Source: Hyalangium versicolor (lineage in GTDB: Bacteria; Myxococcota; Myxococcia; Myxococcales; Myxococcaceae). From it: a stretch of 64,000 nt of DNA. Position 1 is the stretch's first letter, and every line of letters begins with the position of its first letter. Below the pieces are notes generated by a model, which saw only the letters and a list, made by a program, of their open reading frames with translations, was not told where the DNA came from and did not search any database. The stretch spans positions 496,001 to 560,000 of the forward strand of contig NZ_JAHXBF010000003.1 in NCBI RefSeq assembly GCF_020103695.1, written 5' to 3'. Positions 17,269 through 42,875 of the stretch are shown here, piece by piece. A program made the position numbers and the translations under genes.

Positions 17269-17454
17269 TTTTCGGCAAGGCACGGAAGTTCGTGCTCTGG
17301 CAGTAGTACAAACTCCACGGGGCGTCACAGTCAATTCATGGTTTGCTGGTCTGTCTGTCAGATCCGCTTGCTAGGTGTCCGTCTGCATGAACTCCGGGAA
17401 TCGCCCCGCAATGGAGCGGGCGGTTCACGGCGTCTCTTGCCGAAAGGATCAGAC

Positions 17455-20316
17455 GTGAGCCAACACCGAACGCTCATTGCCGCACTCGCCGCTTCTTCTT
17501 CCCTGATGGTTGTCGCCCCCGGCACCCCCGCCGGAGCCGCTCCCCTCGCGAAGTCTCCCTCCCAGCAGGCCCCCCACGTCCAATACGACATCCATGGACG
17601 TGAGGTTCTCGGCAGGGATGGCCGCCCGCGGAGCTACGATGAACTCCAGGCGCCTGCTCCGAAGACTCAGCAAGGTGTAGGGCCGGCGATTCAGACGGAT
17701 GCCTCCGGCGGAGCCGCTCCCTCTCGAGAGTCCGTGGGGCCAGCGGTGATCTCAGGCGATCTGAGCGTCTCCCGCGAGTGGCAGCGCGCCATCTTCGGAG
17801 TGGGTATTGGCGCCACCGGCCTCTCCGTGGCGGACATCGACGCCGATGGGGACCAGGAGGTGGTCGCCGCCGCTGGCACCCATGCCTTCTGGAGCAACTC
17901 GTATTGGTACGTCGTCTCCCGCGAGGGTGCGGGCTACGCCCAGACGTGGGTCAGCCCTCCTTATCCCGCCTCCATCCAGGCCGTGCGCGTGGCCCAGGCC
18001 GATGGGGACGCTGCCCTCGAGGTGCTGGTGGCCAGCGGAAACCAGCTCCAGGTGTATGACGGGAGCACCCTCTCCGTGCAGCAGACGCTCACGCTCCCGA
18101 CCAGCACTCCGGTAGGGCTGACGGTCGCTGACGTGGACGCCGACGGCTCGCGGGAGCTCGTCTTCTGCGACAGCTCCAGGCTTTACATCATGGATCTGGC
18201 CAGCGGAGCCGTGGAGTTCAATGGCGCCAGCCTGGGAGGCAAGGATCTCGCCGTGGGTCAGGTGGACGGCGACGCCGCGCTGGAGATCATCATCGCCAAC
18301 GGCTCCTCCGCTGGCTACGTCGTGGACGGGCAGACCCGCGCGATCCAGTGGACGAATGCCTCGGGGTTTGGAGACATCGTCCGCGTGGGGGACATCGACA
18401 GTGATGGACTGGCGGAGATCATCGCTGGCTTCACGTGGACCACGGGCCTGCGCGTCTACCAGGGAGATATCCAGACGCTGGCCTACAGTGTCCCGGTCTC
18501 CAACCTGGGCGCTGTGCGCGTGGCGGATGTGGAAGGAGATGGCCCCCTCGAGCTGATCTATGGGGATGCGCAGTGGGGCAGTGTCCATGTTCTCAACGGC
18601 GCCACGGGCGTCCAGAAGTGGGCCCTGGCCAACCCGGAGCACGGGGTGACGGACATCGCCGTGGGGAATGTGGACGGGGACGCGGCCCGGGAGATCCTCT
18701 GGGGCGCGGGTTACAGCTCCTCCGGCGCGGATCATCTCTACGTGGCTGACGCGGTGACGCGCACCCGTGACTGGGAGAGCCAGGACATCACCGGTCCCTT
18801 CTACGCGTTGGGCGCGGGGGATGTGGACGCGGATGGGCGCACGGAGCTGCTGTATGGCAGCTTCGAGTCCGACAGCGGCTATGGCGATGGCCTCTTCTTC
18901 ATCCATGACGGAGCCTCCAAGGCGCTGGAGTACCAGAGCGGCGAGCCCACCGGCTCCAACCTCACGGGCCTGTGGCGCATCCGCAGCGCCAACGTGGACT
19001 CGGATGCCCAGCAGGAGGTGTTCGTCTCCACCAGCTCCGGGTATGACGGCCTGATCATCTGCTACGACGGGCTCACCCACGCTGAGCAGTGGCGATCCGC
19101 GGGGATCTCTGGCGCCAGCATCCGGGGGATGCAGCTCGCCGATGTGGACGGGGACGGTGCGCTGGAGGTGGTGGCGTCCGTTGGTATCGAGCACACGGGC
19201 GCGCTCGGGGCCTTCGTCTACGTCTATGATGCGGCCACCGGCGCGCTGGAGTGGCAGAGCCCTGCGTTGAGCGGCTCGTGGCAGCAGCTGTCCCTGCTGC
19301 GTGTGGCCAACGTGGATGCGGACGCCGCGCAGGAGATTGTCGTCGCCGACCTTGGCGTGGGCCTGTGGATCATCGATGCGGCAACGCGGACGGTGCAGCT
19401 CACCACCGCGGATCTCGACATCACCGCGCTCGAGACGGCGGATCTCAACGGGGACCGCCGGTCCGAAGTCATCATTGGCACCGCGGCCGGTGCCCTCAAG
19501 GTCCTGGATGTGGCCACCGGTGCCGTGAGCCAGACGCTCTACACCAGCTCCGCGCAGATCAATGGTCTGGCCGTTGCTGATCTCAGCGCTGACGGCACGC
19601 CGGACTACGTCTTTGCCAGCGGGAACCAGCTGCGCCTGGTCAACGGCGCCAGCCGGACCGAGGAGTGGAGCAGCGGCGTGATCGGTGCGGATGTGGGGGC
19701 CCAGGATGGACTCTTCCTGGCGAACATCGACACGGACAGCCGCACCGAGATTGGGGTCAACACGGGCCTGACGGGCTTCATGATCTACGAGGTGGCTGCG
19801 GGCGTGGCCTCCGCTGCCTACGATGCGACTCTGCGGGTGCCGCGGTGCTCCACGCCGGGCGTGAGCTGTGACTCGGGCTTGCTGCTCCTGGGCCGCGGCA
19901 CGGTGGGACCGGAGCTCAACGCGCCCAATACCCTGTTCGCCTCGTGCGCGGATGGGACCTCCGGCGCCTATCACTCGGACGAGTCGAATGACCGCCTGCG
20001 TATCGTGTCGCTGGACGGGACCCGCTTTGCACCCGGCAAGACGGTCCGCATCGAGGCGACGGTCTGGGCCTGGTCGGGTTCCGCGGCGGACGTGCTGGAC
20101 CTGTACTCCGCGGCGGACGCGAACACGCCCGTGTGGCAGTACATCACCTCGGTGCCTGCGGGAGCCGGGGGGGCCCAGACGCTCACGGCGACGTACGTGC
20201 TGCCTGCGGGCAAGCTCCAGGCCATCCGCGCGCGGTTCCGCTACCAGGGCAGCCCCGCGCCCTGTGGCACGGGCCCGTACGACGACCACGACGATCTGGT
20301 CTTCGCCGTGCAGTAA
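17455..20316 (+). CDS. Secreted FG-GAP/VCBS repeat protein with 14 Asp-rich repeats
   Basis: The start is GTG at 17455 (AAGGA 7 nt upstream); the in-frame ATG at 17338 would bury the signal peptide. The 953-residue product has a Sec signal (HRTLIAALAASSSLMVV, cleavage near AGA), then about 14 repeats of ~48 aa, each with a calcium-loop motif such as DIDADGDQEV, DVDADGSREL, NVDGDAAREI, DVDADGRTEL and DVDGDGALEV. This is the FG-GAP beta-propeller pattern; 14 copies would fit two seven-bladed propellers. The last ~170 residues form a separate beta-rich domain with paired Cys (RCSTPGVSCD, SCADG). No enzyme motif was found. A 186-bp region without a gene precedes it. Confidence 0.88.
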   Translation: MSQHRTLIAALAASSSLMVVAPGTPAGAAPLAKSPSQQAPHVQYDIHGREVLGRDGRPRSYDELQAPAPKTQQGVGPAIQTDASGGAAPSRESVGPAVISGDLSVSREWQRAIFGVGIGATGLSVADIDADGDQEVVAAAGTHAFWSNSYWYVVSREGAGYAQTWVSPPYPASIQAVRVAQADGDAALEVLVASGNQLQVYDGSTLSVQQTLTLPTSTPVGLTVADVDADGSRELVFCDSSRLYIMDLASGAVEFNGASLGGKDLAVGQVDGDAALEIIIANGSSAGYVVDGQTRAIQWTNASGFGDIVRVGDIDSDGLAEIIAGFTWTTGLRVYQGDIQTLAYSVPVSNLGAVRVADVEGDGPLELIYGDAQWGSVHVLNGATGVQKWALANPEHGVTDIAVGNVDGDAAREILWGAGYSSSGADHLYVADAVTRTRDWESQDITGPFYALGAGDVDADGRTELLYGSFESDSGYGDGLFFIHDGASKALEYQSGEPTGSNLTGLWRIRSANVDSDAQQEVFVSTSSGYDGLIICYDGLTHAEQWRSAGISGASIRGMQLADVDGDGALEVVASVGIEHTGALGAFVYVYDAATGALEWQSPALSGSWQQLSLLRVANVDADAAQEIVVADLGVGLWIIDAATRTVQLTTADLDITALETADLNGDRRSEVIIGTAAGALKVLDVATGAVSQTLYTSSAQINGLAVADLSADGTPDYVFASGNQLRLVNGASRTEEWSSGVIGADVGAQDGLFLANIDTDSRTEIGVNTGLTGFMIYEVAAGVASAAYDATLRVPRCSTPGVSCDSGLLLLGRGTVGPELNAPNTLFASCADGTSGAYHSDESNDRLRIVSLDGTRFAPGKTVRIEATVWAWSGSAADVLDLYSAADANTPVWQYITSVPAGAGGAQTLTATYVLPAGKLQAIRARFRYQGSPAPCGTGPYDDHDDLVFAVQ

Positions 20317-20327
20317 CGGCCTGAGCG

Positions 20328-20354
20328 GCCGGGCCTCCACATGAGGGGCCCGGC
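20328..20354. terminator. Hairpin between convergent genes, possible bidirectional terminator
   Basis: GCCGGGCC (20328-20335) and GGCCCGGC (20347-20354) can pair as an 8-bp GC stem with an 11-nt loop. It lies between the stop codons of the FG-GAP gene (+) and the membrane-protein gene (-). There is no U-tract, so the terminator role rests on position only. Confidence 0.45.
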
Positions 20355-20366
20355 TCGCGGCTACCC

Positions 20367-22589
20367 TCAGGGGGACGCCTTCTTCCCGACGAGAGCCTCG
20401 GCCAGCCCGGCGAAGGTGGTGAAGGTCGCCTGGTGGAGGCCCAATCCCCAAAGGAAGGCCGTGGCGTATGCGCTGAAGCCTCCCCAGGTCTGATCTCCGG
20501 CCCACAGCGCCAGGACGCCCAGGAGACCCACGACGAGCGACAGGAAGCCCGAGACGGCCAGCGCGAGGCTCCACCGCCAGCGCGTCACCGACTGGAGATC
20601 CAGTGGCCTCGCCAGCACCCCGAGGCGAGCACTGCTCGAGCCTTCTGAGAGGGCGGGCACGAGAGCGGCCAGCCCCGGTCCGTTCACCTGGAGTGGCTTG
20701 AAGATGCTTCGGACCTTCACGTCGTCCAGCTCCTTCTGGAGGGTGCGGCGGATCTCCTCATACGCCGCGGCGGCTTCGACCACCCTGCCGTCCTGGGCAT
20801 GGAGTGCGACTTCCTGGAGCCGGGGCTTCAGTGCTTCGAGCCGCTCCTTGCTGGCTGCCTTGGCCTCCTTGCTGATCTCGGTGCTCGCCTCCACCCGCTG
20901 TTGCAGGCTCGGAATCCCGTCGATCAGCGCGCGCGCGGCCTCGGAGAGGAACAGTCGCTGCGCCCGCGTGTACGCCTCGAAGGCCGCCTCCAGGTTGGCA
21001 TTCGGTGTGCGTGCCGCCTCCAGCTCCGCCAGCACCCGCCTGCGCAGCTCCTCCCAGGCCTCCTTCGAGAACCCGAGAGGCGCATCCACGGGAAGCTGGG
21101 AGTTCAGCTGCTCCACGAGCAGCTTCAGGTAGGCGCGGCGAGCCTGCTCATAGGCTTCGAAGGCCTGAGGGAACTCATTGACGGCCAGGTGTCGCCGCGC
21201 TGTCTCGAGGTGAGGAACGACCTCCGTGTCCAGCTTGCGGCCCAGGGGCGTGTCCCGGTGCTTTTTCACCTCCGTCTCGAGCGCATCCAGGGACTTCTTC
21301 AGCTCCTCGCGCACCGACTGCACCACTTCCAGAGGCGTCTTGCCCAGTTCCTCGCGGGATTGGTCGAGCTCTTCCGCCTTCGCCTGCGCATCGAGGAGCC
21401 GTCGCTCCGCCACGCTCAGCCGGTCCAGGTGGGGTGCCTGCAGCTGGACGGGGCGCACTCCTCGGACGTAACGCCGGATCTCCACCCATACGGGCAGCAG
21501 CTCGCGCTTGCTCTTGAGCACGGCCAGGTTCGCCAGTGCTTGGGGCTGCTTCGTCGCGCCGGTCGCGATCCGTGTGTTCAGTCGATCCGCCTCGCTCAGC
21601 ACGGCGGTGAGCACCTGATGCTCCAGTGGCTCGAACGGCTCCCACGCCTGGGCCTCCTGCGCGAGATCCTGCCGGAGCAGGAGCACGGACTGCTGCAGCT
21701 CCAGGCGCGGCTGGAGGCCTTGGACGACCCAGCGAAGGAACAAGGAGAGGCCCACGCCCACCGTGATGAACAGGAAGGCGACCCACCAGGGCTCCCGGAG
21801 GAACAACCGGACCTCCCTCTCCACCGCCTGCGCGCCCTCGCTCTTGAGGAGCAGCTTTCCCTGGTACTCCCCCGCGCCGGCCAGCCCCGAGAGTTCAAGC
21901 TGGAGTTCCCTGGCGGCTCCGCCCTTGAGGGTGAGCGGCTCGGGGACCGTGACCTGAACGGGTGCCTGGAACTTGACCGCCGCTCGCGAGATCCGGCTCA
22001 GGCCGACCACCACTGGTGGCTCCAGGAGGACGTCCTGACCGGAGGTCTCCTCGACTGCGAACCTCAGCGTCGCCTTGCTGGTGCCGATCGGCTCCGCTGT
22101 CGCCTCCACGGGCAACAGCTCCTTCACCATCACGGACAGGAGCTTGGGGCCGCGTGTGACGATGAAGGGCACGCTCGCAGGGGACTCTCCCTCTCCATAG
22201 AGGAGGAAGATGTCGCCGACATACGTTCCCGTCGCGGGGAGCTCCGCCCGGACCTCGAGCGCTACGCTCCCATACGCCGCCACGGAGACCGGGGTGTCCT
22301 GCCCCTTGCCTCCCAGATCCCATTGAGCCTCCCAGAGCTGGCCGGTGCTGTCCCGGAGCGGGGAGACAACGACCTTCAGGGCGGTCACGGGCGCGGCAGT
22401 CGTGGACTGGATGGTCAGCGACCGCTTCAGCGCGGGTTCATGGAGGGGCAGTTTCAGGCCCTCGATGGGATGTGCTCCCAGCAGCTCCAGTCTGGGCCTG
22501 GCCTCTGGAGCGGGCTCGGCGGTTGCCGCTGCCAGGATGAGCACGAGCAGCAACAGCCCCTCACGTCCTCGCCAGCACCCCATCTTCAT
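20367..22589 (-). CDS. Exported/anchored membrane protein with beta-sandwich and coiled-coil parts, unknown function
   Basis: The product is 740 aa from ATG 22589, with GGAGG 5 nt upstream. Visible parts in order: signal peptide (GLLLLVLILAAATAEP); two beta-sandwich-like domains (~35-155 and ~165-265, with AGEYQGKLLLKS-type strands); a transmembrane helix WWVAFLFITVGVGLSLFLRW (~268-290); a long charged helical region (~295-650, including repeats like LEAARTPNANLEAAFEAY) probably cytoplasmic; and two C-terminal membrane helices (~670-725). I do not recognise the family. It starts 44 bp after the NRPS1 stop on the same strand, so it may be cotranscribed with the NRPS genes, but nothing in it shows a biosynthetic role. 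Confidence 0.75.
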   Translation of the reverse strand: MKMGCWRGREGLLLLVLILAAATAEPAPEARPRLELLGAHPIEGLKLPLHEPALKRSLTIQSTTAAPVTALKVVVSPLRDSTGQLWEAQWDLGGKGQDTPVSVAAYGSVALEVRAELPATGTYVGDIFLLYGEGESPASVPFIVTRGPKLLSVMVKELLPVEATAEPIGTSKATLRFAVEETSGQDVLLEPPVVVGLSRISRAAVKFQAPVQVTVPEPLTLKGGAARELQLELSGLAGAGEYQGKLLLKSEGAQAVEREVRLFLREPWWVAFLFITVGVGLSLFLRWVVQGLQPRLELQQSVLLLRQDLAQEAQAWEPFEPLEHQVLTAVLSEADRLNTRIATGATKQPQALANLAVLKSKRELLPVWVEIRRYVRGVRPVQLQAPHLDRLSVAERRLLDAQAKAEELDQSREELGKTPLEVVQSVREELKKSLDALETEVKKHRDTPLGRKLDTEVVPHLETARRHLAVNEFPQAFEAYEQARRAYLKLLVEQLNSQLPVDAPLGFSKEAWEELRRRVLAELEAARTPNANLEAAFEAYTRAQRLFLSEAARALIDGIPSLQQRVEASTEISKEAKAASKERLEALKPRLQEVALHAQDGRVVEAAAAYEEIRRTLQKELDDVKVRSIFKPLQVNGPGLAALVPALSEGSSSARLGVLARPLDLQSVTRWRWSLALAVSGFLSLVVGLLGVLALWAGDQTWGGFSAYATAFLWGLGLHQATFTTFAGLAEALVGKKASP

Positions 22590-22633
22590 CCCTTCCTCCC
22601 TGGACGGACGATAGAGTGTCTGGCGAGCAGAGC

Positions 22634-39556
<16,923 letters not shown>

Positions 39557-39619
39557 GGGCTGGGGTCCTCCAGGAGTAGAGGCAGGGTTTTACAGGGGAA
39601 CGGTGCCCCCCTGGAACTG

Positions 39620-39656
39620 CCCCTGGCATGGGAAGATGTGAGTGATCCGCCAGGGG
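39620..39656. promoter_or_regulatory. Inverted repeat in divergent NRPS1 / M28 peptidase promoter region
   Basis: CCCCTGGC (39620-39627) and GCCAGGGG (39649-39656) form a perfect 8-bp inverted repeat with a 21-bp spacer. It lies in the 133-bp gap between the divergent starts of NRPS1 (39556) and the M28 peptidase (39690). It could be a regulator site or a chance repeat in GC-rich DNA. Confidence 0.35.
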
Positions 39657-39689
39657 TGCTAGGGTCTCGCGCTCCATGAGGAAGTCACG

Positions 39690-41981
39690 GTGAGCGCGCG
39701 CTGGACGTGGTTCATCCTGGCAGGGCTGCTCGCCGGTTCCGCCGGAGGGGCCTGGCTCGTGGATCGGCCCCCCGAGCCGCTGTCGGCGGAGGCTCCCACG
39801 GACGTGTTCTCCGAGGCCCGCGCGCGCCCCGTGCTGGAGGAGCTGGCCGGGCACATCGGTCCTCGGGTCATGGGGAGTCCGGGCGCGGAGCAGGCGGCTG
39901 CCTACCTCGAGAAGGTTCTCCGCGGCATTCCTGGGGCCGAGGTGGAGATCCAGGCCACGACGCAGACACGCACGCATCCGCTCGTGCGCGATATGCCCGT
40001 GGGGTTCACCGTTCGCAATGTCCTCGCACGGCTGCCGGGGAAGAGGCCGGGAGCGGTGCTCGTCTCGACGCACTTCGACGCGCCCCCTGAGAGCGTGGGG
40101 GCCGGGGACGCGGCGCTCTGCGTCGCCGCCGCCGTCGAGATGATGCGGGCCCTCGCGTCGGACTCCTCGCGCGAGCACGGGGTGGTGCTCGTGCTCAACG
40201 GAGGCGAGGAACTGGGGCTGCTCGGCGCCGCCGCGGCCGTCCAGCATCCCTGGGTGCGCGATGCCCGGGTCTTCATCAACCTCGACTCGGTGGGGACTCG
40301 CGGGCGGGCCATTCTCTTCCAGAGTTCGCCTCACGGGCTGCCCGTGCTCTCCGCCTATGCGCGAGCCGCCCCGGCCCCGCTCGCTTCGGTGATCGGCCAG
40401 GATCTGGCTCGCACGGGCGTCCTTCGCTCGGAGACGGATTTCCGCGTCTACAACGATGAGGCGGATCTTCCCGGGCTCGGCATGGCTCTGTTCGAGAACG
40501 GTTACGCGTACCACACCATGCGGGACCGGGTGGACAGAGTGGAGCCGGGCAGCCTCCAGCACCTGGGTGCCAACCTGCTGGCCACCGTGCGCGAGCTATC
40601 CCAGAGCGAGCAACTCCAGGCCAAGAGCTCGGAGCCCGCTGCCGTCTACTACGACGTGCTGGGCCGGTGGATGCTGGTGTACGGACAGGGGACGGCGGGC
40701 GTGGTGGCGCTGGTGGCGCTGGTGCTGGTGGTGCTGGCCACGCTCATCGCGCGATGGAGGGCGGCCCTGCCCATGCGAACCCTTCTGGCGGGGTGGGGCG
40801 TGGTGGCCCTCTCGCTCCTGGCGGGGGTGCTGGTGCCGGTGCTGATCGGCTTCGCCCTCGGCCCTGGGCTGCGGAGTTCCCTGCGCTGGTATGCATCTCC
40901 CGTACTGGGCTCGCTGGCCTTCGCGTCCGCCGGGCTCGCGGCGGCCAGTGCTGTCCACGCAGCGTGGGCTCGCAGTACGAAGGCTCCTCCCGACGCCCAG
41001 GTGCTGGCTTCAGCCTCGGGCGCATTCCTCATCTGGGCACTCTTGAGCATCGGCCTCACCCTCGGGCTTGGGGCCGGCGCTGGTTACCTCGGGACGTGGT
41101 GGGCCATCCCAGGCGCCGTGGGGCTGGCCGTCGCGGCGTGGAGTCCCCGCTGGCGGCTCCCGCTATTGCTCGGAGCCTGCGTCCCGGGCCTGATCTTGAC
41201 GGCGCAAGCCGGACTCCGCCTCGTCGAGTTCTTCGCGCCGATGGGAGGCCGGCTCCCTCTGGAACTCCCGCTGGATGCCGCCTTCGCCGCGCTGGTGGGG
41301 CTCCTCGGGACGCTCGCGTACCTGGCGCTGATACCGGTGGCGCACGAATCTCCGGGCCTCGGCCGGGCCGCCCTCGTCATGGCGGGACTGTCCGTCCTCC
41401 TGCTCGGTGCGCTCGTCGTCCAGGAGCCCTACAGCCCGGATCGTCCCAAGCGGCTGTGGCTCGAGCACCAGGAACGCGAGGGTCATGGGGCCCTCGTGCT
41501 CAGCCAGTGGGATCCCCTGCCGTTCCACCTGGCCTCCTTGTCGGACACTCAGGAGCGCAACCTGCAGTTCGGCGTGTTGCCCACCGCGGGCTCGGGACCG
41601 GCCACCACGCTGCCGGTGCCGCCGCTCCGCGTCGACATCGAGCACCTGCCCTCCGAGGGAACCCGGCGCAAGGTTCGCCTCCGTCTCTTCGGGCGCGGAG
41701 GCTTCCGCACTCGCCTTCTCCTGCCACGTGATCGGGTCGAGGCCTGGTCTCTCTCCGATTCGCTCCCTTCCGACGAGCAGAAGCTGACGGCCGAGCTGTT
41801 CGCCATTCCCGCGGACGGGTGGCCTCTGGAACTGGAGCTGGAGGGTTCGGAGCCGGTACCCCTGGAGGTCCAGGAGTTCCTCTCGATCGACACCGCGGAT
41901 GTCGCGCGGCTCCGCGCGGAGCTGCCTCCGTGGACGGATGTCTTCGCCTACGGAGTGAAGGCCGAGGTCATCCCGCTCTGA
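39690..41981 (+). CDS. Membrane-anchored M28-family metallopeptidase (ERMP1-like)
   Basis: The start is GTG at 39690 with AGGA 7 nt upstream. The 763-residue product has an N-terminal signal anchor (TWFILAGLLAGSAGGAW), then an M28 peptidase domain (~40-300). Its zinc and catalytic residues are visible: His128 (STHFDAPPE), Asp140 (VGAGDAAL), Glu173/Glu174 (GGEELGLLG), Asp199 (NLDSVG) and His275 (YAYHTMRD). About eight membrane helices (~325-590) follow, then a C-terminal beta-rich soluble domain. The peptidase should face the periplasm. It is divergent from NRPS1 and inside the NRPS locus, so a role in maturing or degrading the peptide is possible. M28 enzymes are aminopeptidases or carboxypeptidases; the substrate here is unknown. 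Confidence 0.87.
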   Translation: MSARWTWFILAGLLAGSAGGAWLVDRPPEPLSAEAPTDVFSEARARPVLEELAGHIGPRVMGSPGAEQAAAYLEKVLRGIPGAEVEIQATTQTRTHPLVRDMPVGFTVRNVLARLPGKRPGAVLVSTHFDAPPESVGAGDAALCVAAAVEMMRALASDSSREHGVVLVLNGGEELGLLGAAAAVQHPWVRDARVFINLDSVGTRGRAILFQSSPHGLPVLSAYARAAPAPLASVIGQDLARTGVLRSETDFRVYNDEADLPGLGMALFENGYAYHTMRDRVDRVEPGSLQHLGANLLATVRELSQSEQLQAKSSEPAAVYYDVLGRWMLVYGQGTAGVVALVALVLVVLATLIARWRAALPMRTLLAGWGVVALSLLAGVLVPVLIGFALGPGLRSSLRWYASPVLGSLAFASAGLAAASAVHAAWARSTKAPPDAQVLASASGAFLIWALLSIGLTLGLGAGAGYLGTWWAIPGAVGLAVAAWSPRWRLPLLLGACVPGLILTAQAGLRLVEFFAPMGGRLPLELPLDAAFAALVGLLGTLAYLALIPVAHESPGLGRAALVMAGLSVLLLGALVVQEPYSPDRPKRLWLEHQEREGHGALVLSQWDPLPFHLASLSDTQERNLQFGVLPTAGSGPATTLPVPPLRVDIEHLPSEGTRRKVRLRLFGRGGFRTRLLLPRDRVEAWSLSDSLPSDEQKLTAELFAIPADGWPLELELEGSEPVPLEVQEFLSIDTADVARLRAELPPWTDVFAYGVKAEVIPL

Positions 41982-41993
41982 GCGGTCTCCGGG

Positions 41994-42749
41994 TCAGCGG
42001 GGCTTGATCGAAGGGCGGCTCGCCTGCGGCTTGCCCGGCACGAACCAGCGCGGCCCGCCGAAGTGCATCAGCGCCTCCTGCTTCTTCACGAAGATGTCCA
42101 TGGCGATGGAGATGCGCTCATGGGTGCCCAGGTACGGCCGGACTTCGTGGCGCACGTAGCTGGGGAAGTAGAACAGCTTGCCCTCCACGGGCTCGACGCT
42201 GATCTTCCAGTCCGAGTCCCACGGGCTCGTCTGGCCCGCGGCCTTTCCACCCATGCTGCGATCCAGGAAGCCGGGGCGGAAGTAGACCGTCTGCCCGCCC
42301 TCGTCCTTGGATGGCGGCTTGCCCACCTCGTACCCCGTCTGCACCTGGTAGTGCGCGCTGACGAAGGACGGATCGTGGTGGTGCACCTCGAGGAACTCGC
42401 CGTAGCGCAGCACGTTCGCCCAGCACGAGATGCCCGCGATCTGCATCCCCGGCGAGTCCGGATCCTCACCGACCAGCTTGAACATCTCGCGGATGCCATC
42501 CAGCACCATCCGGCGCAGCTCGGCTATCTCCGGGTAGTCCCAGTTGAGGACGTTGAACTCCAGCCAGTGGGCCGTCAGCCCCATCTTCACGCCCGCCACC
42601 GGCGTGGCCCGCGTCTTCGAGAGGATCTCCTTCTCCTTCTCCTTGATGATCCGAGCGAGGCCCCGGTTCAGCTCCTCGACGCCCGCGAGCTGGATGGTCA
42701 GCGTGGGAGTGGGCCAGAACATCTCCGGCTTCAGATTCTTTTCGATCAA
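41994..42749 (-). CDS. Putative 2OG-Fe(II) oxygenase
   Basis: The product (about 251 aa) has a double-stranded beta-helix core: EVHHHDPSFVSAHYQV supplies the HxD iron ligands, and PSYVRHEVRPYLGTHERISIAMDIF supplies the distal His and the Arg that binds 2-oxoglutarate. FWPTPTLTIQLAGVEELN is the family-type N-terminus. The start is uncertain: TTG 42749 has GGAG about 10 nt upstream, ATG 42722 has its GGAG touching the start codon, and GTG 42767 is possible. It is divergent from the ADOP permease (ATG 42876). Within the NRPS locus it is a candidate for hydroxylating an amino acid or the peptide, which is inference from position. Confidence 0.82.
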   Translation of the reverse strand: MIEKNLKPEMFWPTPTLTIQLAGVEELNRGLARIIKEKEKEILSKTRATPVAGVKMGLTAHWLEFNVLNWDYPEIAELRRMVLDGIREMFKLVGEDPDSPGMQIAGISCWANVLRYGEFLEVHHHDPSFVSAHYQVQTGYEVGKPPSKDEGGQTVYFRPGFLDRSMGGKAAGQTSPWDSDWKISVEPVEGKLFYFPSYVRHEVRPYLGTHERISIAMDIFVKKQEALMHFGGPRWFVPGKPQASRPSIKPR

Positions 42750-42875
42750 GGCGCTCTGCTCCTGCACGGTCTTGGCGGCCCCGCCAATGTAGAACAAGCA
42801 GTGCCGGGCGGAACAGGATCCGCACTCCCGTTGCGGCTTGATGGTGCTGGCGGCCGTGTCATACAACCCGCAGCA

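Noticed and set aside
17281..17300. Sigma-54-like promoter before the FG-GAP gene
   Set aside because: GGCACG is followed at the right distance by TTCG instead of TTGC, so the -12 element is broken; it may just be the small hairpin GCACG/CGTGC.
17752..20574. 940-codon open frame on the minus strand
   Set aside because: It lies antisense to the FG-GAP gene, has low-complexity Arg/Gly-rich sequence and no recognisable motif.
42063..42875. N-terminal extension of the ADOP permease
   Set aside because: The extension is antisense to the oxygenase gene; the family N-terminus begins at MESLLLDLRHALRAL (42876).
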